Positions 17,998-25,516 of a DNA stretch of 64,000 bases are shown here, piece by piece (the first letter of the stretch is position 1; each line of letters opens with the position of its first letter). A program made the translations under genes and the position numbers. The notes beneath the pieces are model-generated. The model did no database searches and was not told the origin of the DNA. It worked only from the letters and a program-made list of their open reading frames with translations. Source of the stretch: Singulisphaera acidiphila DSM 18658 (GTDB taxonomy: Bacteria > Planctomycetota > Planctomycetia > Isosphaerales > Isosphaeraceae); contig NC_019892.1 in the NCBI RefSeq assembly GCF_000242455.2, forward strand, positions 3,720,001-3,784,000, read 5' to 3'.

Positions 17998-19815
17998 ATG
18001 TCCCGCTACGTCGTCGGCATCGACCTGGGTACGACGAACTGCGCGTTGGCTTATGCCGATACCCGCGAGGCGACCGACGACACCCCGGCGCCGATCCGGG
18101 CGTTGGCCATTCCTCAGGTGGTGGGAGTCAACGACGTCGGGGATCGGCCTGTCCTCCCCTCGTTCCTCTACCTGCCCGCCGCCAAGGAATTCCCGGCGGG
18201 GGCCACCGAACTTCCTTGGAAGTCACGGCCCGATCAGGTCGTGGGCCTGTTCGCCCGCGAGCACGGGGCCAAGGTCCCGGGCCGACTCGTAAGCTCGGCC
18301 AAGAGCTGGCTCTCGCATCCCGGGGTCGATCGCCGCAGTCCGATCCTCCCCCTGAACCCGGCGGAGGGGGTCGAAAAAGTCTCGCCCGTGGAGGCTTCGA
18401 CCGCCTACCTGATGCATCTTCGTGACGCCTGGAACCAGCGGATCGCTGGCAAGACGGCCACCGACCGGCTCGAGCATCAGGACGTGTTCCTCACCGTCCC
18501 CGCCTCGTTCGACGCCGTGGCCCGCGAGTTGACCGTCGAGGCGGCACGCGCGGCGGGGTTCGAGCAGGTCACCTTGATCGAAGAGCCGCAAGCCGCCTTC
18601 TATTCCTGGCTCTCGGCACGCGGTGAGAGCTGGCGCAAGAACGTCAAGGTGGGCGACCTCCTCCTGGTCTGCGACGTGGGAGGCGGGACGACCGACTTCA
18701 CCCTGATCGCCGTCACCGACCAAGGGGGAGACCTGGCTCTGACCCGCCTGGCCGTCGGCGAGCATATCCTGCTCGGCGGCGATAACATGGACCTGGCGCT
18801 GGCCCATGCCGTGGGCGCGCCCCTTCCCAACGGCATGGACGGACTCGACGCCACCCAGCGCGTCGCGCTCAGTTATGCCTGCCGGACCGCCAAGGAGACG
18901 CTCTTCGCCAGCCCCCAGAAGACCTCGGCGCCGGTGACGATCCTGGGCCGGGGATCGAAGGTCATCGGCGGCGCCATCAAGACCGAACTGTCCCGCGAAA
19001 CCTTGAACACCGTCCTGCTCGACGGATTCCTCCCCCACTGCGCTCCGGCCGACATGCCCGCGCGTGGCCGTCGCGTGGGCCTGACCGAGATCGGCCTTCC
19101 CTACGCGTCCGACCCGGCCATTACCCGACACCTCGCGCGGTTCTTGGGTCAACAGGCAGGGTCGCTTCACGCCAAAGGGTCGACCATCCGCCCTTCGGCC
19201 ATTCTCTTCAACGGCGGCGTCTTCAAGGCGACGGAACTCCGGGAACGGGTCGTCGAGGTCCTTTCCTCCTGGGCCGGCGAACCCGTGCCTCCCCTGGAAA
19301 CCCATGACCTCGACCTGGCCGTCGCGCTCGGGGCCGCCTACTACGGGCAGGTCCGCCAAGGGCGAGGGATCCGGATCCGAGGCGGTGTTCCCCGCTCCTA
19401 CTACGTCGGGATCGAAACCTCGGCCCCGGCCGTCCCCGGCGTGGCCCCGCCCATCAAAGCCCTCTGTGTCGTGCCGATGGGAATGGAGGAGGGGACCGAG
19501 AGAGACGTCCCCGGCCCTGAATTCGGCCTGGTCGTCGGCGAACCGGCGGAGTTCCGTTTTCTCGGGTCGACCACCCGGCGCGACGACCCGGTCGGCCTGA
19601 TCCTCGACCGCTGGCAGCCCGACGAGCTCCAGGAAATGGCCCCGATGGAGACCTCGTTGGCCGCCGAGGAGGGCGACTCGGGCGAGACCGTCCCGGTTCG
19701 CCTCCACTCGCAGGTGACCGAGGTGGGCACGCTCGAGCTCTGGTGCAACAGCACCCGCGACGCCCGCCGTTGGAAGCTCGAATTCAACGTGCGTGAACCG
19801 GCCGAGACATCGTGA
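17998..19815 (+). CDS. Hsp70-family chaperone-like ATPase
   Basis: 605 residues. The actin-fold ATPase motifs are clear: phosphate-1 YVVGIDLGTTNCALAY at residues 4-19, phosphate-2 LLVCDVGGGTTDFTL near 220, and the adenosine motif ILFNGGVFKATELRERV near 400. The C-terminal 150 residues are much shorter and unlike the DnaK substrate-binding and lid regions (no obvious EEVD-type or helical lid), so this is a divergent Hsp70 rather than DnaK. It follows the DUF2760 gene. In related genomes this pair is often followed by a third large Hsp70-like gene with DUF3731; none follows here. Confidence 0.88.
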   Translation: MSRYVVGIDLGTTNCALAYADTREATDDTPAPIRALAIPQVVGVNDVGDRPVLPSFLYLPAAKEFPAGATELPWKSRPDQVVGLFAREHGAKVPGRLVSSAKSWLSHPGVDRRSPILPLNPAEGVEKVSPVEASTAYLMHLRDAWNQRIAGKTATDRLEHQDVFLTVPASFDAVARELTVEAARAAGFEQVTLIEEPQAAFYSWLSARGESWRKNVKVGDLLLVCDVGGGTTDFTLIAVTDQGGDLALTRLAVGEHILLGGDNMDLALAHAVGAPLPNGMDGLDATQRVALSYACRTAKETLFASPQKTSAPVTILGRGSKVIGGAIKTELSRETLNTVLLDGFLPHCAPADMPARGRRVGLTEIGLPYASDPAITRHLARFLGQQAGSLHAKGSTIRPSAILFNGGVFKATELRERVVEVLSSWAGEPVPPLETHDLDLAVALGAAYYGQVRQGRGIRIRGGVPRSYYVGIETSAPAVPGVAPPIKALCVVPMGMEEGTERDVPGPEFGLVVGEPAEFRFLGSTTRRDDPVGLILDRWQPDELQEMAPMETSLAAEEGDSGETVPVRLHSQVTEVGTLELWCNSTRDARRWKLEFNVREPAETS

Positions 19816-20157
19816 GCTCGCAACCGCGAGGACAAGGCCGCCGGTGCCCCTCTTTTTTTCCAACGATCCGTCAATGGGCTAAAAACCAAACGGAAAAGAG
19901 CGGACACTGCAAGTCGTTTCCCTGTCATGGCTTACAGTCGACGCTGCGGTGCAACTCTTTTCGGACAAACCTTTTGCGGAGACACCCGCTTCCTACTGGT
20001 TTCTAGCCCATTGGCGGATCATTAATTTTTTAACCACGAATAACACAAATGACACGAATGAATAAAAAATGATTGAATTTCTTTGTTATTATTCGTGTCA
20101 TTTGTGTCATTCGTGGTTAAATTCTCCTTTTTTTCCGATACGACGGAACGAAAACCG
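19816..20157. other. AT-rich intergenic region with a long inverted repeat
   Basis: 342 bases without a gene. The right-hand 130 bases are far more AT-rich than the rest of the window and hold the inverted repeat listed separately. The repeat lies just upstream of the molybdopterin-fold gene. Confidence 0.6.
20030..20120. repeat. 30-base inverted repeat built of CACRAATRA units
   Basis: The arm at 20030-20059 begins TTAACCACGAAT, and the arm at 20091-20120 is its reverse complement with one substitution in 30 bases. A 31-base AT-rich loop separates them. Each arm contains three tandem 9-base units of the form CACRAATRA. On the minus strand the single mismatch becomes a U.G pair, so a minus-strand RNA would have a continuous 30 bp stem. 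Intergenic repeats of this flavour occur in several bacterial genomes; origin unknown. Confidence 0.88.
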
Positions 20158-20643
20158 ATGGATAAACCCCTGGTTCTCAAGCTTGACGGCGCAGTCGAAC
20201 ACCCCTTGGAACTGACGTTCGAGGACCTCGCGCACTTGCCCGAGTCAGCGCAGGTGCGCGACGTCTCGCGGTTCCATCCTCAGCGGCAGGGGGACGGTGT
20301 CGTTCTTGAAGTGCTGCTGGCAAAGGTCCAGCCACGCCCCGAGGCAAACTACCTGACACTCCATGCCGATCGCGACGACTTCCACGTCTCGGTCCCCTTG
20401 CAAGCGGTCCGGGGCGAAGGCATCGTGGTCTACCGGCTCGGCGATCAGGCTCTCGGCCTGGAGCATGGTGGGCCGATCCGGTTCTTGATCAAGGATCCGG
20501 CGGCCTGTCACACCGACGAGCTCGATGACTGTGCCAACGTGAAGTACCTCAGCCGGATCGAGCTTACCGTGCGCAAGAGCCGCGACACGCGACCGGCCGA
20601 TGAGGCCGCGCACGCCGCGCTTCATGCAGCGCAAGGGAACTGA
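20158..20643 (+). CDS. Small molybdopterin-binding-fold protein (sulfite oxidase catalytic domain-like)
   Basis: 161 residues from an ATG at 20158. The open frame runs 25 codons further up into the inverted repeat, giving a nonsense FVS repeat, so that extension is rejected. The sequence LVLKLDGAVEHPLELTFEDLAHLP is the typical opening of the oxidoreductase molybdopterin-binding domain, and LEVLLAKVQP, DDFHVSVPLQAV and RLGDQALGLEHGGPIRFLIKD follow the fold. The invariant Cys that ligates Mo in sulfite oxidase is not evident at the usual place; a Cys occurs only late (DPAACHTDE, DDCANVKYL). So it may bind cofactor weakly or not at all. Cytoplasmic, role unknown. Confidence 0.75.
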   Translation: MDKPLVLKLDGAVEHPLELTFEDLAHLPESAQVRDVSRFHPQRQGDGVVLEVLLAKVQPRPEANYLTLHADRDDFHVSVPLQAVRGEGIVVYRLGDQALGLEHGGPIRFLIKDPAACHTDELDDCANVKYLSRIELTVRKSRDTRPADEAAHAALHAAQGN

Positions 20644-20679
20644 ACGGGCAAGGGGGACCCGCCCGGCCTGGATGGATTC

Positions 20680-21225
20680 TCAGTGCCACCAGCCGAGCAG
20701 CTCACCAAACTTCAGGGTCAGGACGACCACGGTCACGGCCCCCGATCCAAAGGCGGCGACCAGAACACAGGCCGCCGCAATCTCTCGGGCCATCCGGAAC
20801 GGAGGCGCCTCGGGATCGCCGACCGCCCGCGCCAACGTATCGATGGCGCTATGGGTCAACTCGGAGAGCAGCACCATACAGGCTGCGATCACAAGCAGGC
20901 ACCAAGCCCAGGGGCTAACCCCAAGCAGAGTGGCCGTCATCGCGATCAGGATCCCGCGATAGCCATGGGCGAAGAAGCTCGAGTCGCCTCGAATCGCGTG
21001 CTTCAACCCTCGGAGGCCGGCGGCGAACTTCTCGCGCGAGTTCCGACGGCCCGCGCGGGCCGTCCAGATCCCCGGCGGGTCGAACTCGCTCCAGTCATCG
21101 TCGCGGTCAGGGACCGTCAACAGGCCTCGCGGCATCTCGGTCTCGTGAGCTCCGTCGAGCATGAACTGGCCCCCAGGTCGACTCGGAACTCGTCCGGATG
21201 GATCCCGTAACTCATTCATAGTCAT
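20680..21225 (-). CDS. dgkA: DagK-family lipid kinase (diacylglycerol/undecaprenol kinase)
   Basis: 181 residues. The C-terminal 115 residues match the small integral-membrane kinase family: KFAAGLRGLKHAIRGDSSF, two hydrophobic helices, and the signature ELTHSAIDTLARAVGDPEAPPFRMAREIAAACVLVAA, where E and N/H-SAIE-type residues and D..D/K..A.D form the active site. The usual NSAIE is HSAID here. An extra 60-residue hydrophilic N-terminus precedes it, longer than the family norm. Its ATG overlaps the stop of the LptD-like gene as ATGA, which indicates translational coupling and suggests a shared role in envelope lipid turnover. Confidence 0.83.
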   Translation of the reverse strand: MTMNELRDPSGRVPSRPGGQFMLDGAHETEMPRGLLTVPDRDDDWSEFDPPGIWTARAGRRNSREKFAAGLRGLKHAIRGDSSFFAHGYRGILIAMTATLLGVSPWAWCLLVIAACMVLLSELTHSAIDTLARAVGDPEAPPFRMAREIAAACVLVAAFGSGAVTVVVLTLKFGELLGWWH

Positions 21226-24200
21226 TGTGTCGGTGCATAGCGCGAGTCGAACTGGTTCAGCCCACTTCCCGATCCCAGACGGATTCCCGGGCTGAGGCGG
21301 GGCGAGATCGCAATCGCGAGCTGGGAGAAATTGTTACGCTGCGGATCGACCACCAGGCCGATCGTCGTCAGGTAGTCGGCACCGACCCGAGTGAACGAGA
21401 ACATCGACGACAGCCAGATTGCGTTGCCAAAGTCATACGACGTTGAGAACGTCCCGTACCACTTCGGGCTCATCCAGTAGCTGACGCTCGGGTTCAACGC
21501 CGAAGTCGTGATCTGTCCGCTATCGAGGATCGTATAGCCAATAAAGATATTCCCACGTGGGGGACGGCTGATCGAAATACCCGACGTAATCACGTTCAGG
21601 CCGAACGGGTCCTCTGCCAGGTTCTTGTTTGGCTGGAATTTCGGCTTGCCCCCGATATCGAAGAACTCGAACCAGCCGTACGAGACCAGGCTTGTGCGAT
21701 CACCGAGGAACCACTGCCAGTTGTACGTATTCTGACCGAAGGCTTTGCCGAAGTTATCGCGCTGGGCGTAGGGGAAATAGGTCGTCGAGAGGTCGAAGGT
21801 CATGAAGTCCATGATCCGCCGTTTCCCCTCGGGCCCTCGTTTGGTCTGAAGCCGCGAGTGCATGTTCAACTGGAGGGTCTGAATGGTCCCCTGAACGTCG
21901 GTCGTCCCGGTGATCGGCGAAATCCCCCGCCTCAGGATCAGGTGACGCGGATCGTACTGCGGCGGGAGCAGTCCCCCGTGGTATTGGAAGAGTGCGAAAT
22001 ACCGCCGGACGAACTCATACGTGTTGTCGTCGAGGTCGTCCTGAATTCCAAGTTCATTCAGGTTCACATTGGAATAGGCGTTTCGATAGTCGGCCTGAAA
22101 ATTGACCTTATGGTTCAAGCCGTGAACGTTGAACAGGTCGCTTTCGATGTCGGGGTAGCGTTTCCAGGCCATGATGTCGGCACGTGCCCCCGCAGCCCCC
22201 CAGATCCGCCCGACGGCGGTGCCGCTGATCTGGTTGTCCCAGCCGACCGCTTGCCCTTGGACGTAGGGAACGACCCGAAAAATGTTGTCGAAGTTCAGCG
22301 GCATGTCGAGTTCATGGCTGGTGAAAGCACGCCCCGACCGGAAGACTCCGCTGGTGTTCGAGATCGGGTCGTAGGGCATGAACGCGAAGATGTTCGGGTT
22401 GTTCACTTCCACGGCCGTGTGCACGTTGGCATAGTCAATGCCTGAGTGCTGGTCGTAAGTCAGCAGGTTCCCCAGAGGGGAATCACCCAGGCGGTAGTAG
22501 TCGAGCCGGGGAAGCCACTGAGTCTCCGTGTTGAAGTTCTGGAGGTTGGCCTCGGTCCAGATCGACAAGGCCCAGTTGTCTTTTTGCCGGATGGCGTAGC
22601 CGAGGGTCTCCTGGTCAAGCCCGGTCTCGGTCAAACGCTTATAGTATTCTTCCAGGAACTGACGATCGGAGACGTAGGCGGCCTCCACCTGGAACCGAAA
22701 GTCCTCGTAGGGATCGGCATCGGGTCCGAGGAGTGACTGCATATGCCGCATATTGATGCGGCCACGAAACTTCTGGAAGGCGGGAACGCCATTGGGCAGA
22801 CCCGGAATTCCGCTAATTCCGCGTTGAAACCCACGCTTGCCCGGCACCGTCCCATCGGGAAGGCGAATGTCTCCGGACGGTGTGACGATCGCCGGCCCAG
22901 TACCGAGCACGTCGATGCCGTCGTCTCTCAGCCCCCACATATCCAGGTAGCCGAAGTAGCCGTCAGGTCCGAGTTTGTCCATCTCGCGCTTATTGCGCCG
23001 GTACGGGTCAAACAGGTCGCTCACAAAGTCTTTGCCGAACCAGCCGATCTCGGAGCCGAGAGCAGGGAACTGCTTGCTGCGCATGCTCAAGTAGTCGATG
23101 TCGATATTCCAGGTATCGATCCAGTCCGGCTTGCGAATGCCGAACAGGCGAAACCCGTTGAAGTCGGCCAGGACCTGATGCCCGAGGTAGTTGTTATAGC
23201 CGTAGCGGATCTGGCGCATCGGCGGTTCGATGTCGTCGGCGTTGCCGAGAATCCGTGGCCAGTAGAAGACAGGCAAGGGGCCGAGGTAGAAAACATTCCG
23301 TCGCGCGTCGATCCGCCAGGTCAGGTCCGGCTCGGTGCGAGGGTCGCGGGGGTCGCCGACGCTCTGACCCGTGTTGGGATCGGTCTTCGTGCTCAGAACG
23401 TGAGTGATATCGACCGAGCGGCTGGTGAATCGGTAGCCAGGGACCGGGAACCGGCTGCCGGTGAGCATCGTCTGGTCGGCCCGAATCTCCTCGAACCCAT
23501 AGGTCATTCCACCGTTCTTACCCGGAACCAGGGGCCGGAACTGCTCGATCCGGGGCGAGAACATCTTGGTCGGCGCGATCAGGCCGGGAGCGAACATGTC
23601 GAGTTGGGCATCGACCGCGATCAGGCGACCCGACTGGATGTTGAAGTAGGCTTTTTCCGCATGATAAGTCTGTTGATCGCCGGTGCCGGCCACCACCTGC
23701 TTGTCCTGGCGAATGATGACGTGACCTTCGAGATAGATCTCCATCGGGTCGCCGGCATCCTCGATCTGTTCACCGTTGGGGCCGGTACTCGTCTTGGCAT
23801 CCATCTTGCGCCAGATGATGACCCGATCGGCCGAAAGGTCGATCACGCCCATCGGGGGAGGGGAGACGGTGAGGACGTTCACCCCCCCTCGGATGATGAT
23901 CGTGCTGTACCCCCCGGCATTGGGAAGTGTTTGCAGGGTATAAGGGGTCCCGTCGCGGGAGGTCATCCGCGTCGTGCGCTGCGAGCCGGGCATGATCGGA
24001 ATCGTGGGCGACGCGGGCTTGGCAGGCGAGGCGGCACCGCCAGCCGGCGAGCGAGGGGCCGGCTCAAGGCCCGGCCCGGGCAGCGGTTCGAGATCCGTGG
24101 GGGGCTCGAGCGGAAACGGAGAAAGATTGGGAACGCTCGGCGCATCCTCCATCTCCGGCGACTCCGCCGGCGCAGGGAACCCGCCTGGCGGATCACCCTG

Positions 24201-25199
24201 CGAGCCCCCATCAAAGCCTTCCGGCTCGAACTGGGTCGGAACCACGACTCGGTCGATCTTCTCGGCCTGATCCGCACTTGCATCCACGGCCGGCGGAACC
24301 ACCGGGGGCACGGGAGCGAACTCCGGCAACGGCTCGGTGACTGGCGCGACGTCCGATATCACCGGACGAGCACTCGGCAGCGACCCGACAGCGCCGGGAG
24401 TTCCGTCCCTTTGAGCGGGCGGATACCCAAGGCTGGCGGGGGTGGCGGGCGAGACATCCGCCGCCGAAGCGGGAACGGTCACGGGCATCGACTCGCTCAG
24501 ATGCTCGACCGGTATGACCGGACGAGAGCTCGGCCGAGGTGCCTCGGTCGCTTCCGCCGTGGGTGCTGCCCTACGGGTGACCGTCGTCGGCGTAACCGGC
24601 GACGGGGGAGCCAGGCTGATCTCCGGCCTCGACTCAGTCGCGGGCGCAGCCGATTTGACCGGACGAGCATTCGGCAGCGGGATGATCGGCGGCGGAGTGC
24701 TGGCGCGTTGAGTCGCCGGAAAGGCGCGGCCGAGAATCGCCAGGCCCTTCGGGGGGCCGGCTTCGCGAGCCACAGCCTTGTTGTCGTAGGGCTTGAACCG
24801 GACGTTCTTATCCGTCACCAGGGTGGTTCGATAGACGGGCAGGGGGGAGACAGGGCGGCCGATTGGCTGCGCCTGCCCCTCGGCATAAACGTCGAGCCGG
24901 TGCGTGGCACCGGTTGGCGTTTCGGACCGAGTGACCCTGATAACCGCTTGATTGGCGCGTACGCCTTCCAAGCCCTGGAGAATGGCGACCTTTCCCTGGA
25001 GCAGGAGCCATTGATCGGCCCCCTGATTCCAGAGTCGGATCGAGCCCGCCGCCAGATCGATCGGCTCAGCCGATCGAGCCGGATCGACGGATTCCGCCTG
25101 ACTCCAAGCCTGAATTGGGCTCAGAGCGAGCGTGATCCCCAGGATGATCCAGCACCATGCCCGACGCGTGCTGTCGGTGGTTTGCTCGTGCTGCCGCAC
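21222..25199 (-). CDS. LptD-like outer-membrane assembly protein with Pro-rich N-terminal extension
   Basis: About 1325 residues. I place the start at a GTG at 25199 because GGGGAGG sits 4 nt upstream and it opens directly into a signal peptide (WCWIILGITLALSPIQAWSQA); an in-frame GTG at 25286 is the alternative. An OstA-like strand region (IDLSADRVIIW, YLEGHVIIRQDKQVVAG, YHAEKAYFNIQSGRLIAVDAQL) lies in the middle, and the C-terminal 700 residues are rich in aromatic-ended beta strands as in the LptD barrel. In between signal peptide and OstA domain is a 350-residue Pro/Ala/Ser-rich stretch with repeated RPV motifs. LptD inserts lipopolysaccharide into the outer leaflet. It is coupled to the DagK-like gene downstream. 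About 1.5 times the length of E. coli LptD. Confidence 0.8.
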   Translation of the reverse strand: MRQHEQTTDSTRRAWCWIILGITLALSPIQAWSQAESVDPARSAEPIDLAAGSIRLWNQGADQWLLLQGKVAILQGLEGVRANQAVIRVTRSETPTGATHRLDVYAEGQAQPIGRPVSPLPVYRTTLVTDKNVRFKPYDNKAVAREAGPPKGLAILGRAFPATQRASTPPPIIPLPNARPVKSAAPATESRPEISLAPPSPVTPTTVTRRAAPTAEATEAPRPSSRPVIPVEHLSESMPVTVPASAADVSPATPASLGYPPAQRDGTPGAVGSLPSARPVISDVAPVTEPLPEFAPVPPVVPPAVDASADQAEKIDRVVVPTQFEPEGFDGGSQGDPPGGFPAPAESPEMEDAPSVPNLSPFPLEPPTDLEPLPGPGLEPAPRSPAGGAASPAKPASPTIPIMPGSQRTTRMTSRDGTPYTLQTLPNAGGYSTIIIRGGVNVLTVSPPPMGVIDLSADRVIIWRKMDAKTSTGPNGEQIEDAGDPMEIYLEGHVIIRQDKQVVAGTGDQQTYHAEKAYFNIQSGRLIAVDAQLDMFAPGLIAPTKMFSPRIEQFRPLVPGKNGGMTYGFEEIRADQTMLTGSRFPVPGYRFTSRSVDITHVLSTKTDPNTGQSVGDPRDPRTEPDLTWRIDARRNVFYLGPLPVFYWPRILGNADDIEPPMRQIRYGYNNYLGHQVLADFNGFRLFGIRKPDWIDTWNIDIDYLSMRSKQFPALGSEIGWFGKDFVSDLFDPYRRNKREMDKLGPDGYFGYLDMWGLRDDGIDVLGTGPAIVTPSGDIRLPDGTVPGKRGFQRGISGIPGLPNGVPAFQKFRGRINMRHMQSLLGPDADPYEDFRFQVEAAYVSDRQFLEEYYKRLTETGLDQETLGYAIRQKDNWALSIWTEANLQNFNTETQWLPRLDYYRLGDSPLGNLLTYDQHSGIDYANVHTAVEVNNPNIFAFMPYDPISNTSGVFRSGRAFTSHELDMPLNFDNIFRVVPYVQGQAVGWDNQISGTAVGRIWGAAGARADIMAWKRYPDIESDLFNVHGLNHKVNFQADYRNAYSNVNLNELGIQDDLDDNTYEFVRRYFALFQYHGGLLPPQYDPRHLILRRGISPITGTTDVQGTIQTLQLNMHSRLQTKRGPEGKRRIMDFMTFDLSTTYFPYAQRDNFGKAFGQNTYNWQWFLGDRTSLVSYGWFEFFDIGGKPKFQPNKNLAEDPFGLNVITSGISISRPPRGNIFIGYTILDSGQITTSALNPSVSYWMSPKWYGTFSTSYDFGNAIWLSSMFSFTRVGADYLTTIGLVVDPQRNNFSQLAIAISPRLSPGIRLGSGSGLNQFDSRYAPTQ

Positions 25200-25516
25200 G
25201 GCACCTCCCCATAATCGACCAAGCCACCGCAAGGGCCAGCCTTCCCTGGCCGAGCCCCTTGATTGGACGTCGCATCTCGGAATCACGTGTTTCGCGCTCC
25301 GAAAAGCGTCAAGGTCCCTGGCGTTATTCGATGCGTTCCGAACGCGACCGGGTTAACAGTCAAGTGGCGACGCAATACGCCGCCCGTTCGGATCCGCGAG
25401 GTGACAATCGTTGGAATCTGGACATGACTTTTGACGGGACAATCGGCGGGCAAGATAGCCGCGGTGCCCCAAAGCGTCAACCCAAGAACCGCAGTTGAAG
25501 TCGATCTGTCGATCTG
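25200..25516. other. Intergenic region upstream of the LptD-like gene
   Basis: 317 bases between the FAD/Fe-S gene stop and the LptD-like start. Probably carries the promoter of the latter. No hairpin with a U-tract, no gene recognised. Confidence 0.4.

Noticed and set aside
20083..20157. N-terminal extension of the molybdopterin-fold protein (FVSFVSFV)
   Set aside because: It is translation of the inverted repeat; the ATG at 20158 has its own ribosome site.
22743..25214. Plus-strand open frame of 823 codons opposite the LptD-like gene
   Set aside because: Antisense mirror of a clear barrel protein; no domain, arginine-rich.
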